Shown here in pieces: positions 9,276 to 17,737 of a stretch of 30,281 bases of DNA (the first letter of the stretch is position 1; each line of letters begins with the position of its first letter). Where the stretch lies: contig CAYZUC010000027.1 in NCBI GenBank assembly GCA_964481705.1, forward strand, positions 1 through 30,281, given 5' to 3'. Source of the stretch: CAYZUC01 sp964481705. Lineage in GTDB: Bacteria; Bacillota; Clostridia; Lachnospirales; Lachnospiraceae. A program made the translations under genes and the position numbers. The notes beneath the pieces are model-generated. The model did no database searches and was not told the DNA's origin. It saw only the letters and a program-made list of their open reading frames with translations.

Positions 9276-10244
9276 TCAGATTTCAATTATGGCTGCTCCC
9301 CAGGTAAGTCCGGCTCCAAAGCCGGCTAGTACTACTTTATCCCCTTTATGGAGCATTCCCTTTTTTCTGACATAATCAAGCAGGATTGGAACACTCCCTG
9401 CTGAAATATTACCACATTCTTCGAGGTTTGTGGGAAATTTTTCGACAGATTGTTTCAATCTTTTCGCAACGGACTCGATAATTCGCAGGTTTGCCTGATG
9501 CAGGAGGAACAAATTAATGTCATCCGCACTCAGTCCACTCTCCTCCAAGAGTCCTGCAATACAGGCAGGAACTGTTTTTACAGCGAATTTATATACTTCC
9601 TGTCCATCCATATGCGCATAGTCAAGCTCTGTGTTGTTTTGAACATAAGGATTGTTCGTTCTGCGGTTCACACAGTTCAAAACCATGCCTCTGCTTCCAT
9701 CTGAACCAATTGTACTGTTCAGAAGTCCTACAGTGTCTTTTCCGAGAACAGCCGCACCGGCGCCATCTCCAAATAACACACAAGTACTTCGATCATTCCA
9801 ATCCATCATTTTGGAAAGCGTTTCCGCACCTAAAATCAATGCATGTTCCATTCCCGTCGTTTGAAGATAGGAATGAGCTATACTGAAAGCAAAAAGAAAT
9901 CCTGAGCAAGCAGCATTAATATCAAATGCAACTGCGCGATTCGCTCCCAATTCCTTCTGGACCTCGCATGCCGTTGAAGGAAAGCAATGATCTGCTGAAA
10001 CGGTCGCTACAATAATTAAATCAATCTGCTCCGCTTCCACTCCTGCATCAATCAGTGCTTTTTTCGAAGCGTCCACACACATACTTGTTGTGGTTTCCTC
10101 AGTTGCCAGATGACGGCGTTCAATACCGGTACGGCTTCGAATCCACTCATCCGATGTATCCATAATCTCTGCCAGATTATCATTGCTCACGATTTTCTTC
10201 GGCAATGAACATCCGGTTCCTAGTATTCTGGTTGTTCCTGTCAT
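9276..10244 (-). CDS. fabH: Beta-ketoacyl-ACP synthase III
   Basis: A 322-residue cytoplasmic condensing enzyme that starts fatty acid chains by joining an acyl-CoA with malonyl-ACP. The catalytic triad is visible: Cys113 in NAACSGFLFA, His249 in LLHQANLRI, and Asn279 in ECGNISAGS. The GFGAGLTWGAA C-terminus is canonical. The ATG at 10244 is chosen because AGAGG lies 7 bases upstream; an upstream in-frame codon at 10262 would overlap the preceding gene. Length is normal. Unusually for this class of operon, fabH is near the end, after the carboxyltransferase gene, rather than at the front. Confidence 0.96.
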   Translation of the reverse strand: MTGTTRILGTGCSLPKKIVSNDNLAEIMDTSDEWIRSRTGIERRHLATEETTTSMCVDASKKALIDAGVEAEQIDLIIVATVSADHCFPSTACEVQKELGANRAVAFDINAACSGFLFAFSIAHSYLQTTGMEHALILGAETLSKMMDWNDRSTCVLFGDGAGAAVLGKDTVGLLNSTIGSDGSRGMVLNCVNRRTNNPYVQNNTELDYAHMDGQEVYKFAVKTVPACIAGLLEESGLSADDINLFLLHQANLRIIESVAKRLKQSVEKFPTNLEECGNISAGSVPILLDYVRKKGMLHKGDKVVLAGFGAGLTWGAAIIEI

Positions 10245-10254
10245 TATTATACCT

Positions 10255-11307
10255 CTAAACAAATTCTTTCATTATATCGGAAACATGTTCCATTTTGTTG
10301 CATCTATACGCATTGGTCCCACAAAATACCAATCCATTCTCTATGTCACCGATTGCAGAATTCGTCAATGCTTCCGTAATACAATAAGGAGCTGTGGCTG
10401 GATTGCATTTTGCAAGACATTGATGGCATTTTGATATTTTCGTGTTACCTTTTTCCACCTCACATAAAAAACGATTGTGAATTGCTCTGCCAATCATGCC
10501 AACCGGACTCTTAATGAGAACAATATCTTCCTTTTTTGCATCCAGATAAGACTGTTTGAATGCCTCGTCCACGTCACATTCATATGTTGTCACAAAGCGG
10601 GTCGCCATCTGGACACCATCTGCTCCCAACAAACGGTAGTGTTCATAGTCCTCTCTAGTGAAAACACCTCCGGCAACTACCACTGGAATCGTAGTATGAT
10701 GTTCTTCCGCCAGAGTATGAACTGCCTGAATAATTCTCTTTACTTCTTCATCATAATGCAATTCATCCATATGCAAAAGGTCTTCCTCCCGAAAGCCAAG
10801 ATGACCTCCTGCCTGAGGTCCCTCGATAACTACAAGGTCCGGTATGTAATTGTGTTTCTTCCACCAGTACTTTGAAATAACATGAAAAGATTTTTCACTC
10901 GATACAATCGGTGCAATTTTTGTGTGTGTCCCTCTCACAAATGGCGGCAGATTCACCGGCAAACCGGCTCCGGAAACAATAAGGTCAGCTCCTGCTTCTA
11001 CGGATGCTTTAACATAATCCTCATAGCGTTTGGTCGCAACCATGATATTGACTCCAACAATACCTCCCTTAGCGATTTCTCTTGCTTTTCGGATTTCCTC
11101 TCCCACTGCTGATAGATTTGTTTCAATTGGATTCTTTGCAAATCCCTCATAAGCAAAACCAATCTGAGCGGTTGAAATCAGTCCGATTCCACCACATGCT
11201 GCAACTGTTCCTGCAAGTCTGTGCAGACTGACTCCGACACCCATCCCCCCCTGTATCACCGGTACTCTTGCTGTTAAATCTCCTATCTTCAATGCTCTGC
11301 TTTCCAT
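10255..11307 (-). CDS. FabK / nitronate monooxygenase-family flavoprotein with a Cys-rich C-terminus (second FabK paralogue)
   Basis: A 350-residue TIM-barrel flavoprotein related to FabK and 2-nitropropane dioxygenases. Seen: PVIQGGMGVGVS near the N-terminus, GVNIMV, EGPQAGGHLG (His169 aligning with the FabK catalytic His), and VVVAGGVFTRED for FMN phosphate binding. Unlike the canonical FabK at 16397-17329 it has an extra tail with six cysteines (294, 297, 301, 309, 329, 336), which could bind an Fe-S cluster or zinc (inference). The ATG at 11307 shares its A with the TGA of accDA, so translation is probably coupled. It may be a second enoyl reductase or act on a different substrate; sequence alone does not decide. 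Confidence 0.8.
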   Translation of the reverse strand: MESRALKIGDLTARVPVIQGGMGVGVSLHRLAGTVAACGGIGLISTAQIGFAYEGFAKNPIETNLSAVGEEIRKAREIAKGGIVGVNIMVATKRYEDYVKASVEAGADLIVSGAGLPVNLPPFVRGTHTKIAPIVSSEKSFHVISKYWWKKHNYIPDLVVIEGPQAGGHLGFREEDLLHMDELHYDEEVKRIIQAVHTLAEEHHTTIPVVVAGGVFTREDYEHYRLLGADGVQMATRFVTTYECDVDEAFKQSYLDAKKEDIVLIKSPVGMIGRAIHNRFLCEVEKGNTKISKCHQCLAKCNPATAPYCITEALTNSAIGDIENGLVFCGTNAYRCNKMEHVSDIMKEFV

Positions 11308-12983
11308 CAATATTTCTGAAACCTCTTATAGCGTTGCTCTGCTATTTCCTTCCCCGTTATATTCTCATATTTTTTCAAAAAGTAATAAAGATTTTCTTTT
11401 ATATACATGGCGATTGCCTCCAACGTCTCAGCATTTGCCTCCCCATATTCCGGGATAATCTTATCAATTACTGCATTTCTTTTTAATTGTTCTGCGGTGA
11501 TTCCCATAATTTCAGCCGCCTCCTTTGCCCGCGCCCCATCTTTCCACAGAATGGAGGCAAAGCCTTCCGGCGACAAAATAGAATAGGTTGCATTTTCCAT
11601 CATCCAGACCTCATTTCCTACTGCTAATGCCAAAGCACCACCACTTCCGCCTTCTCCGGTTACAATAGCAAGAACAGGAACTTTCAAAGAGGACATTTCG
11701 AAAAGATTCCTTGCAATGGCTTCTCCCTGTCCATGTTCTTCGGCCTCAATGCCGGGATATGCTCCCGAACAATTAATTAAGGTGATGATTGGTCTTCCGA
11801 ATTTTTCAGCTTGCTTCATAAGCCGAAGTGCTTTCCGATAACCTTCCGGGGACGGCATGCCAAAATTCCTCTTTTCACACTCTCCGGCATCCTTTCCCTT
11901 TTGAACACCGATTACCGTAATCGGTTTCCCAAATGCAAACGCAATTCCGCCAACAATTGCAGGGTCATCTCTCATCAGGCGGTCACCATGCAATTCAACA
12001 AAATCGTCAAACATGGCAGTTATCAATTCAAGCGCCGTCGGTCTTGTCAGCTTTCTCGCAGACTTCACCTTATCCCATGCGTTCTTCTGAGCGCTTTTCA
12101 CCTGACGTTCTTTATCCGTTTCGCGAACCTGATAGGTATCACCAAATTCGTCGAGTTCATCCTTATTCTCATGCATTTTCAAAAGTCGGTAGATGGTCTT
12201 TTTTAAATCATCACGTTCTACAATTCCATCAATCATACCATGTTCTAAAAGGAACTCCGCACGCTGAAATCCTTTGGGTAACTTTTGTCCGATGGTCTGT
12301 TCAATCACACGTGGACCGGCAAACCCAATTAACGCTCCTGGTTCGGCAAGGATCACATCTCCCAACATAGCAAAACTTGCGGTAACTCCTCCAGTCGTCG
12401 GATCTGTAAGAATCGGCATATAAAGAAGTCCTGCTTCGGAGTGTCTCTTGATCGCAGCAGAAGTTTTTGCCATCTGCATCAAGGAAACCATTCCCTCCTG
12501 CATACGTGCTCCACCAGAACAGCAAAACAAAATTACAGGAAGCTTTTGGTCAGTAGCACGTTCCACAGCCTTTGTGATTTTTTCTCCCATGACATGACCC
12601 ATACTACTCATGAGGAATCTGGAATCACACACGCCCAGAACAGCCTTTTTACCAAAAATTCTACAGAAACCTATCGTAACAGCCTCTCGTAGACCCGTTT
12701 TCTCCTGAGCCGCCGTCACCTTTTCTTCGTATCCTGGAAATTCTAATGGATTACTTGCTTTCATATCCTCAAACCAGGGTTCAAATGTCTTGCTGTCAGC
12801 AACCATACGAATCCTGTTTTTGGTACGCACACGAAAATAGCTTCCACATTCCGTACATATATAATTATTGATTACTACATCATTTCGCAGCAGACTTTTT
12901 CCGCAAATCGGGCAGGAAATCTTTTCTGCCTGTTCTGTTTTATCATCCGGTCTGATTTTTTGAATTACCTTCTGAATTAACAT
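11307..12983 (-). CDS. accDA: Acetyl-CoA carboxylase carboxyltransferase, fused beta-alpha subunits (AccD-AccA)
   Basis: A 558-residue fusion that transfers the carboxyl group from carboxybiotin to acetyl-CoA, making malonyl-CoA. Residues 1 to about 285 are AccD-like with a four-Cys zinc ribbon (C24, C27, C43, C46), CCSGGARMQEG, and TDPTTGGVTASFAMLGD. Residues about 300-558 are AccA-like with LHGDR, GKDAGECEKRNFGMPSPEGYRK read across its core, SGAYPGIEAEEHGQ, and GEGGSGGALALAVG. The ATG at 12983 has AGGAAGG 6 bases upstream; an in-frame ATG at 13013 overlapping fabZ is less likely. The partners AccB (BCCP) and AccC (biotin carboxylase) are not in this operon, so they must be elsewhere if the enzyme is the usual one. 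Confidence 0.94.
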   Translation of the reverse strand: MLIQKVIQKIRPDDKTEQAEKISCPICGKSLLRNDVVINNYICTECGSYFRVRTKNRIRMVADSKTFEPWFEDMKASNPLEFPGYEEKVTAAQEKTGLREAVTIGFCRIFGKKAVLGVCDSRFLMSSMGHVMGEKITKAVERATDQKLPVILFCCSGGARMQEGMVSLMQMAKTSAAIKRHSEAGLLYMPILTDPTTGGVTASFAMLGDVILAEPGALIGFAGPRVIEQTIGQKLPKGFQRAEFLLEHGMIDGIVERDDLKKTIYRLLKMHENKDELDEFGDTYQVRETDKERQVKSAQKNAWDKVKSARKLTRPTALELITAMFDDFVELHGDRLMRDDPAIVGGIAFAFGKPITVIGVQKGKDAGECEKRNFGMPSPEGYRKALRLMKQAEKFGRPIITLINCSGAYPGIEAEEHGQGEAIARNLFEMSSLKVPVLAIVTGEGGSGGALALAVGNEVWMMENATYSILSPEGFASILWKDGARAKEAAEIMGITAEQLKRNAVIDKIIPEYGEANAETLEAIAMYIKENLYYFLKKYENITGKEIAEQRYKRFQKY

Positions 12984-13009
12984 ATCTATCCTTCCTCTCG
13001 GGCGAAAAA

Positions 13010-13438
13010 TCATTGTATTGCAAATGTCAATTCCGCACTGGCGGCCAGCCGTCCATCGACTTTGGCTATCGCCCTTCCGATTCCAATCGGTCCTTTACTC
13101 TTAATAATCTCCGTTTCCAGCTCCAGAACATCCCCTGGTAAAACCTTTTTCTTAAATTTAGCGTGATTGATTGCCGCAAAGTATGCTGTCTTTCCTTTAT
13201 TCTGTGACTGTGACAGAATAGCGACCGCACCTGTCTGAGCCAGTGCCTCAATAATCAGCACGCCCGGCATGACCGGTTCTGCAGGAAAATGTCCTGCAAA
13301 AAATGGTTCATTGTAACTGACACATTTTCTACCCACTGCTCGAACTCCCGGTTCCAGTTCTTCTATCGTATCCAGCAGCAAGAATGGTTGTCTGTGTGGA
13401 AGAACCTCCATAATCTGTCTAATATCCATTACTGACAT
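13010..13438 (-). CDS. fabZ: 3-hydroxyacyl-ACP dehydratase FabZ
   Basis: A 142-residue hot-dog-fold enzyme that dehydrates 3-hydroxyacyl-ACP to trans-2-enoyl-ACP. The catalytic His50 lies in FFAGHFPAEPVMPG and Glu64 in IIEALAQTGA; the N-terminal LPHRQPFLLLD is canonical. It starts 4 bases after fabF, and an AGAGG inside the fabF end serves as ribosome binding site for the ATG at 13438; the ATG at 13429 is a possible alternative. No accB gene separates it from fabF, unlike many clostridial fab clusters. Confidence 0.96.
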   Translation of the reverse strand: MSVMDIRQIMEVLPHRQPFLLLDTIEELEPGVRAVGRKCVSYNEPFFAGHFPAEPVMPGVLIIEALAQTGAVAILSQSQNKGKTAYFAAINHAKFKKKVLPGDVLELETEIIKSKGPIGIGRAIAKVDGRLAASAELTFAIQ

Positions 13439-13442
13439 CGCT

Positions 13443-14678
13443 TTACACCTCTTCCCAGCGTTTTAAAAGAATACTTGCATTATGTCCTCCAAATCCAAGA
13501 GAATTGCTCAGCGCATAACGCACTTCTCCAGAATAGCTGTCCTTACAATAATCCAAATCCATTTCTTCATCCGGATTCGTAAGACCAAGCGTCTGATGAA
13601 GATATCCTTCTTCCAATTCCTTTACACAAGTTAAAAACTCAATTGCGCCTGCTGCCCCAAGCAAATGTCCAATCATAGATTTGGTCGAATTTATCTTCAT
13701 TTTATAGGCATGTGCACCAAAAGCCAGCTTCATCGCTCTTGTCTCAAATAAATCATTATGATGAGTAGCCGTACCATGTGCATTGATATAGGTTAAATCC
13801 TCCAACGCTATTCCACCGTCTTTTACCGCATTTACCATTGCTCTTGCTGCGCCTTCGCCATCCTCTGCCGGAGATGTAATATGATAAGCGTCAGAAGAAC
13901 AGCCATATCCAATTACCTCAGCATATATCCTGGCACCACGTTTTATCGCATGCTCCAGTTCTTCCAACACAACAACTGCAGAACCTTCACCCATTACAAA
14001 ACCACTTCTATCCTTATCAAATGGAATCGAACAGCGATCCGGGTCATCAGATGAAGATAGTGCTGTAAGGGAACAAAATCCCGAAACGCCAATTGGAGTA
14101 ACTGAACTTTCTGCGCCTCCTGCTACCATAACATCCGCATCACCATATTGAATCGTACGAAATGCCTCTCCAATACAATTTGTTCCTGTTGCACAGGCTG
14201 TAACCACATTAATGCTCTTACCCTTTAATCCAAGCTGAATCGATACATTACCTGCTGCCATATTAGAAATCATCAATGGAACCAGTAACGGATTCACCTT
14301 CGCAGGTCCCCTTTCCACCAAACGAGTATACTCACGCTCCATTGCCTGTAAGCTTCCAATACCGGAACCAACAGCACAGCCAGCACGATAAGGATCCATC
14401 TCTTCCAAAGAAAGCCCACAATCCTTCCATGCTTCCAAAGCCGCAACAACTGCAAACTGACAAAACTGTTCCATTCTCTTCGCTGCCTTAAAATCCATAT
14501 AATCCTTAGGGTCAAAATTCTTGACTTCAGCTGCCATATGACATTTATAGTCCTGACTGTCAAATCGGGTAATTGGAGCAAAACCATGCCTTCCTTCCTT
14601 TACCGATTTCCAGAATTCCGCAACACTATTTCCAATCGGGGTAATTGCTCCCATCCCCGTCACTACAACTCTTCTCAT
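13443..14678 (-). CDS. fabF: Beta-ketoacyl-ACP synthase II
   Basis: A 411-residue elongating condensing enzyme. The Cys-His-His triad is visible: Cys162 in VTACATGTN, His301 in NAHGTATHHND, and His338 in MIGHLLGAAGA; the SNSLGFGGHNAS C-terminus is typical. GGAG lies 6 bases before the ATG at 14678, 50 bases after fabG. It elongates acyl-ACP with malonyl-ACP and usually governs the unsaturated and long-chain steps. Length is normal. Confidence 0.97.
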   Translation of the reverse strand: MRRVVVTGMGAITPIGNSVAEFWKSVKEGRHGFAPITRFDSQDYKCHMAAEVKNFDPKDYMDFKAAKRMEQFCQFAVVAALEAWKDCGLSLEEMDPYRAGCAVGSGIGSLQAMEREYTRLVERGPAKVNPLLVPLMISNMAAGNVSIQLGLKGKSINVVTACATGTNCIGEAFRTIQYGDADVMVAGGAESSVTPIGVSGFCSLTALSSSDDPDRCSIPFDKDRSGFVMGEGSAVVVLEELEHAIKRGARIYAEVIGYGCSSDAYHITSPAEDGEGAARAMVNAVKDGGIALEDLTYINAHGTATHHNDLFETRAMKLAFGAHAYKMKINSTKSMIGHLLGAAGAIEFLTCVKELEEGYLHQTLGLTNPDEEMDLDYCKDSYSGEVRYALSNSLGFGGHNASILLKRWEEV

Positions 14679-14728
14679 AATCTACTCCATTCTGCGCCTA
14701 TTCTGCGCAACCAATCTCCCATTTTCGG

Positions 14729-15469
14729 CTAAACCATGCCACCATTGACAGAGATTACCTGACCGGTGATGTATTCTGCCTCCTCAGATGCTAAGAATAC
14801 CACTGCATCTGCAACATTCTTGGTGGTTCCTGCCTTCTTGAGAGGAATTTGTGATAATAAAGCCTCCTTTGCAGCTTCCGGTAATACCTGCGTCATCTCC
14901 GTATCAATAAAACCCGGAGCAACAGCATTGACCGTAATACCTCGACTTCCAAGCTCCTTTGCCACACTTTTGGTGAGTCCAATCACGGCAGCTTTCGATG
15001 CTGCATAATTAGCCTGCCCAGGGTTACCCATGATTCCGGATACCGAAGAAAGATTGATAATATGACCGCTTCTTTGCTTTAACAGTTGACGTGATAAAAG
15101 CTGAATCGTGTGAAAGGTTCCCTTAAGATTGGTATCGAGTACAGCATCGAATTCTTCCTCACTCATCTTCATAATCAGATTGTCTCTTGTGATTCCTGCG
15201 TTATTCACAAGGATGTCAACACGATGATACTTCTCTATGATATAGGTAATCATTTCTTCACATTTCGATTTATCTGATACATCACAGGCATAGCACTCCG
15301 CCTGTCCTCCCTCGCTGCAGATACCTGCAGCAACTCCCTCTGCACGTTCCTTTGAGCCGCAATAATTAACAATTACCAGCGCCCCTTCTTTTGCCAGTGC
15401 GCAAGCAATTTCTGCTCCAATTCCTCTGCTTGCTCCGGTTACAAGAGCTACTTTACCCTCTAATCTCAT
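14729..15469 (-). CDS. fabG: 3-oxoacyl-ACP reductase FabG
   Basis: A 246-residue short-chain dehydrogenase that uses NADPH to reduce 3-oxoacyl-ACP. Cofactor motif TGASRGIG at 11-18, NNAG at 89-92, catalytic Ser142 with Tyr155 and Lys159 (YAASK), and the C-terminal ITGQVISVNGGM are all present. GGAGG lies 6 bases before the ATG at 15469, inside the last codons of fabD, with a 17-base overlap of the two genes, which suggests coupled translation. Confidence 0.96.
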   Translation of the reverse strand: MRLEGKVALVTGASRGIGAEIACALAKEGALVIVNYCGSKERAEGVAAGICSEGGQAECYACDVSDKSKCEEMITYIIEKYHRVDILVNNAGITRDNLIMKMSEEEFDAVLDTNLKGTFHTIQLLSRQLLKQRSGHIINLSSVSGIMGNPGQANYAASKAAVIGLTKSVAKELGSRGITVNAVAPGFIDTEMTQVLPEAAKEALLSQIPLKKAGTTKNVADAVVFLASEEAEYITGQVISVNGGMV

Positions 15470-16385
15470 GAATTTCCTCCACAGCTTTTTTAAATTCCTC
15501 GTAAATATCTATATTGATTGTCTTGCAGTCACGATTAATCTTCTTCACAAATCCAGAAAGAGTCCTACCAGGTCCAATTTCCACAAAAGTGTCAACTCCT
15601 TGATTCATCAGAAACCTTATGGACTGTTCCCATCTTACGGAAGCCGAAATCTGCTTTTGTAATAACGGTTTTACATCATAAGGAGCAAATACTGGCTCTC
15701 CGGTCACATTGGCAACATAGGGAACGGTTCCATTTGTAATCTCTACATTCTCCAGTTCCTTCCGTAATTTCTCACCGGCAGATTCCATCATAGTAGAATG
15801 AAAAGGACCACTGACACGAAGCATGACAACTCTCTTTGCACCCTGCTCTTTCAGCTCCTCAGCTGCTTTCTCGACGCTCTCCTGTATCCCGGTTATTACG
15901 ATCTGTCCCGGGCAATTATAATTTGCTATGGAGACATTACCCGGTATCTTCTCACAAACCTCTTCGATAACCTTTGCATCCATTCCGAGAACAGCTGCCA
16001 TCGCACCACCGGTTGGCACTGCTTCCTGCATGTAAAGACCACGCTTTGTTACCACGCGAAAAGCATCTTCCTGCTTCATCATGCCTGCTGCCACAATCGC
16101 ACTGTATTCTCCAAGGCTCAAGCCTGCAGTATAGTCCGGATGAATATCACACTCCTCTACTGCACGCAAGAGTCCAATCTCCACTGCGGTCATAGCTATC
16201 TGCGTATATTTTGTCTGATTGATTTCCTCATTCTGCTGAAAGCATAGATTCGGAATATGTATTCCTGTAACCTGTGACGCCTGTTCCAAAACCTTACGAA
16301 CAGTTTCCGATTCTTGATAGAAGCCCTGTCCCATTCCAATATATTGTGATCCCTGTCCAGGAAAAACAAAAGCGAGTTTACCCAT
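15453..16385 (-). CDS. fabD: Malonyl-CoA:ACP transacylase
   Basis: A 310-residue acyltransferase that loads malonate onto ACP. FPGQGSQ at the N-terminus, the nucleophile Ser90 in GLSLGEYSA, and His196 in SGPFHSTMM are visible, with the C-terminal VEIGPGRTLSGF. AAGGAG lies 7 bases before the ATG at 16385, directly after the fabK stop (11-base gap). Normal length, no oddities. Confidence 0.97.
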   Translation of the reverse strand: MGKLAFVFPGQGSQYIGMGQGFYQESETVRKVLEQASQVTGIHIPNLCFQQNEEINQTKYTQIAMTAVEIGLLRAVEECDIHPDYTAGLSLGEYSAIVAAGMMKQEDAFRVVTKRGLYMQEAVPTGGAMAAVLGMDAKVIEEVCEKIPGNVSIANYNCPGQIVITGIQESVEKAAEELKEQGAKRVVMLRVSGPFHSTMMESAGEKLRKELENVEITNGTVPYVANVTGEPVFAPYDVKPLLQKQISASVRWEQSIRFLMNQGVDTFVEIGPGRTLSGFVKKINRDCKTINIDIYEEFKKAVEEIHEIRG

Positions 16386-16396
16386 CTTCCTACTCC

Positions 16397-17329
16397 TTAT
16401 CTATCCATTTTATTTAACAGCACTTCTGCCTCGTTCATAATCTCTGTAATCATCTCGGCACAAGTCTGTTCCTTTGAAATCATGCCGGCAATTTGACCTG
16501 CCATTAGCGTTCCGTTCTTAGTATCTCCATCCATTACTGCCTTGCGAAGCGAACCAAGCGTCATGTACTCAAGCTCTTCAAAAGAAGCTCCCTCTTTTTC
16601 CAGTTTGAGATATTGTCTGGTCATCTGGTTTCGTATCTGGCGTACCGGATGGCCGGTACTGGTACCGGTAACCTCAGAATCGATATCCTTCGATTTGATT
16701 ACCCTTTCTTTATAAGCCGGATGTACAATGGATTCCTTGGCTACCACAAATCTAGTTCCCATCTGTACTGCCGAAGCTCCCAGCATCATAGCAGCCGCAA
16801 ATCCTCTTCCGTCTCCAATCCCACCTGCTGCAATCACCGGAATGCTCACCGCATCGACTACCTGAGGTACTAAAGTCATCGTTGTCTGTGAACCGATATG
16901 TCCTCCAGACTCCATTCCCTCGGCAATTACTGCATCAGCTCCAGCTCGTTCCATCAGCCTTGCCATTGCAACACTGGCCACTACCGGAAATACGCACACA
17001 CCTGCTTTCTTCCACATTTCCATATACTTCGATGGATTGCCGGCTCCGGTCGTAACAACGCGTACACCCTCATCTACTACTATCTGTGCAACTTCATCCG
17101 CATTAGGATTTAATAACATAATATTAACACCAAACGGTTTGTCTGTGAGTTCTTTTGTCTTACGAATTTCTTCACGAATCACATCCGGAGGAGCACTTGC
17201 TGCTCCCAACAATCCAAGTCCGCCTGCATTAGAAACAGCTGCTGCCAGATGGTGCTCAGCTACCCATGCCATTCCTCCCTGGATAATGGGATACTGAATT
17301 CCAATCAATTCCGTAATCTTTGTTTTCAT
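16397..17329 (-). CDS. fabK: Enoyl-ACP reductase II, FMN-dependent
   Basis: A 310-residue FMN enzyme that performs the last reduction of each elongation cycle. N-terminal PIIQGGMAWVAEH, NAGGLGLLGAA, and the catalytic His144 in ESGGHIGSQTT match the Streptococcus-type FabK; PVIAAGGIGDGRG binds FMN phosphate. Its ATG overlaps the acpP stop by one base (TAATG). No fabI or fabL is seen in the window. FabK-type reductases are known to be insensitive to triclosan, so the organism is predicted tolerant at this step if FabK is its only reductase. Confidence 0.95.
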   Translation of the reverse strand: MKTKITELIGIQYPIIQGGMAWVAEHHLAAAVSNAGGLGLLGAASAPPDVIREEIRKTKELTDKPFGVNIMLLNPNADEVAQIVVDEGVRVVTTGAGNPSKYMEMWKKAGVCVFPVVASVAMARLMERAGADAVIAEGMESGGHIGSQTTMTLVPQVVDAVSIPVIAAGGIGDGRGFAAAMMLGASAVQMGTRFVVAKESIVHPAYKERVIKSKDIDSEVTGTSTGHPVRQIRNQMTRQYLKLEKEGASFEELEYMTLGSLRKAVMDGDTKNGTLMAGQIAGMISKEQTCAEMITEIMNEAEVLLNKMDR

Positions 17330-17565
17330 TAAGCTTCCACACCTTTATTCTTCATATAATCGATGACAGCCCCAACAGTAGTAATTTTTTCTAAATCCTC
17401 AGATGGAATCTCAATTCCATACTCCTCTTCAAATGCCATAACAAGCTCAAATAAGTCCAAAGAATCTGCACCTAAATCTTCCTTGAAGGTAGTCTTTACT
17501 GTAATTTCCGTTGTCTCGTCAATGTTTAATTGCTCTCTAATAATCTCTGATACTTTTTCTAACAT
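17329..17565 (-). CDS. acpP: Acyl carrier protein
   Basis: A 78-residue acidic carrier protein; Ser35 in the DSLD motif takes the 4'-phosphopantetheine arm. The four-helix pattern and EEEYGIEIPSEDLEKITTVG are typical. The ATG at 17565 is chosen over the one at 17577 because GGAG lies 6 bases in front of it. First gene of the fab operon, about 165 bases after the predicted transcription start, the leader containing the operator array. It overlaps fabK by one base. Confidence 0.96.
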   Translation of the reverse strand: MLEKVSEIIREQLNIDETTEITVKTTFKEDLGADSLDLFELVMAFEEEYGIEIPSEDLEKITTVGAVIDYMKNKGVEA

Positions 17566-17655
17566 AATAATCTCCATTCTTTCTCATTATTCTCATTTTC
17601 GTTTTTGTCTCATGATCTGGCTCTTCATTTATGAAGCTCTTACATTCTTCACTTT

Positions 17656-17703
17656 AATTGTTTGACGTTCCAATTGTTTGATGTTCCAATTGTTTGATGT
17701 TCC
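17656..17703. repeat. Three tandem 16-bp repeats in the fab operon leader
   Basis: Units at 17656-17671, 17672-17687 and 17688-17703 read AATTGTTTGAYGTTCC on the plus strand (Y is C in the first, T in the other two). The first 10 bases occur a fourth time at 17704-17713, leading into a full FabT-type palindrome. The units contain degenerate FabT boxes and probably arose by duplication of an operator. Confidence 0.95.
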
Positions 17704-17737
17704 AATTGTTTGACTGTCAAATCATTTGACTATCAAA
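17661..17737. promoter_or_regulatory. Array of five FabT-like operators phased at 16 bp
   Basis: The FabT consensus core is TTTGA-N3-TCAAA (established). Two perfect copies lie at 17725-17737 and 17709-17721. Three copies with one changed base in the right arm (TTTGA-N3-TCCAA) lie at 17693-17705, 17677-17689 and 17661-17673. Their centres are 17731, 17715, 17699, 17683 and 17667, exactly 16 bp apart. The first perfect box abuts the -10 element and covers the predicted start point; the others run downstream into the leader of acpP. The operon encodes a FabT-like repressor at its far end. Confidence 0.88.

Noticed and set aside
9257..9286. Longer start for the FabT-like gene (TTG at 9286)
   Set aside because: It would overlap fabH, uses a rare start and lacks a spaced ribosome binding site; ATG at 9256 has GAGG at 6 bases.
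17656..17713. The tandem 16-bp repeats as a CRISPR-like array
   Set aside because: The units abut without unique spacers and are only 16 bp long; they match operator boxes instead.
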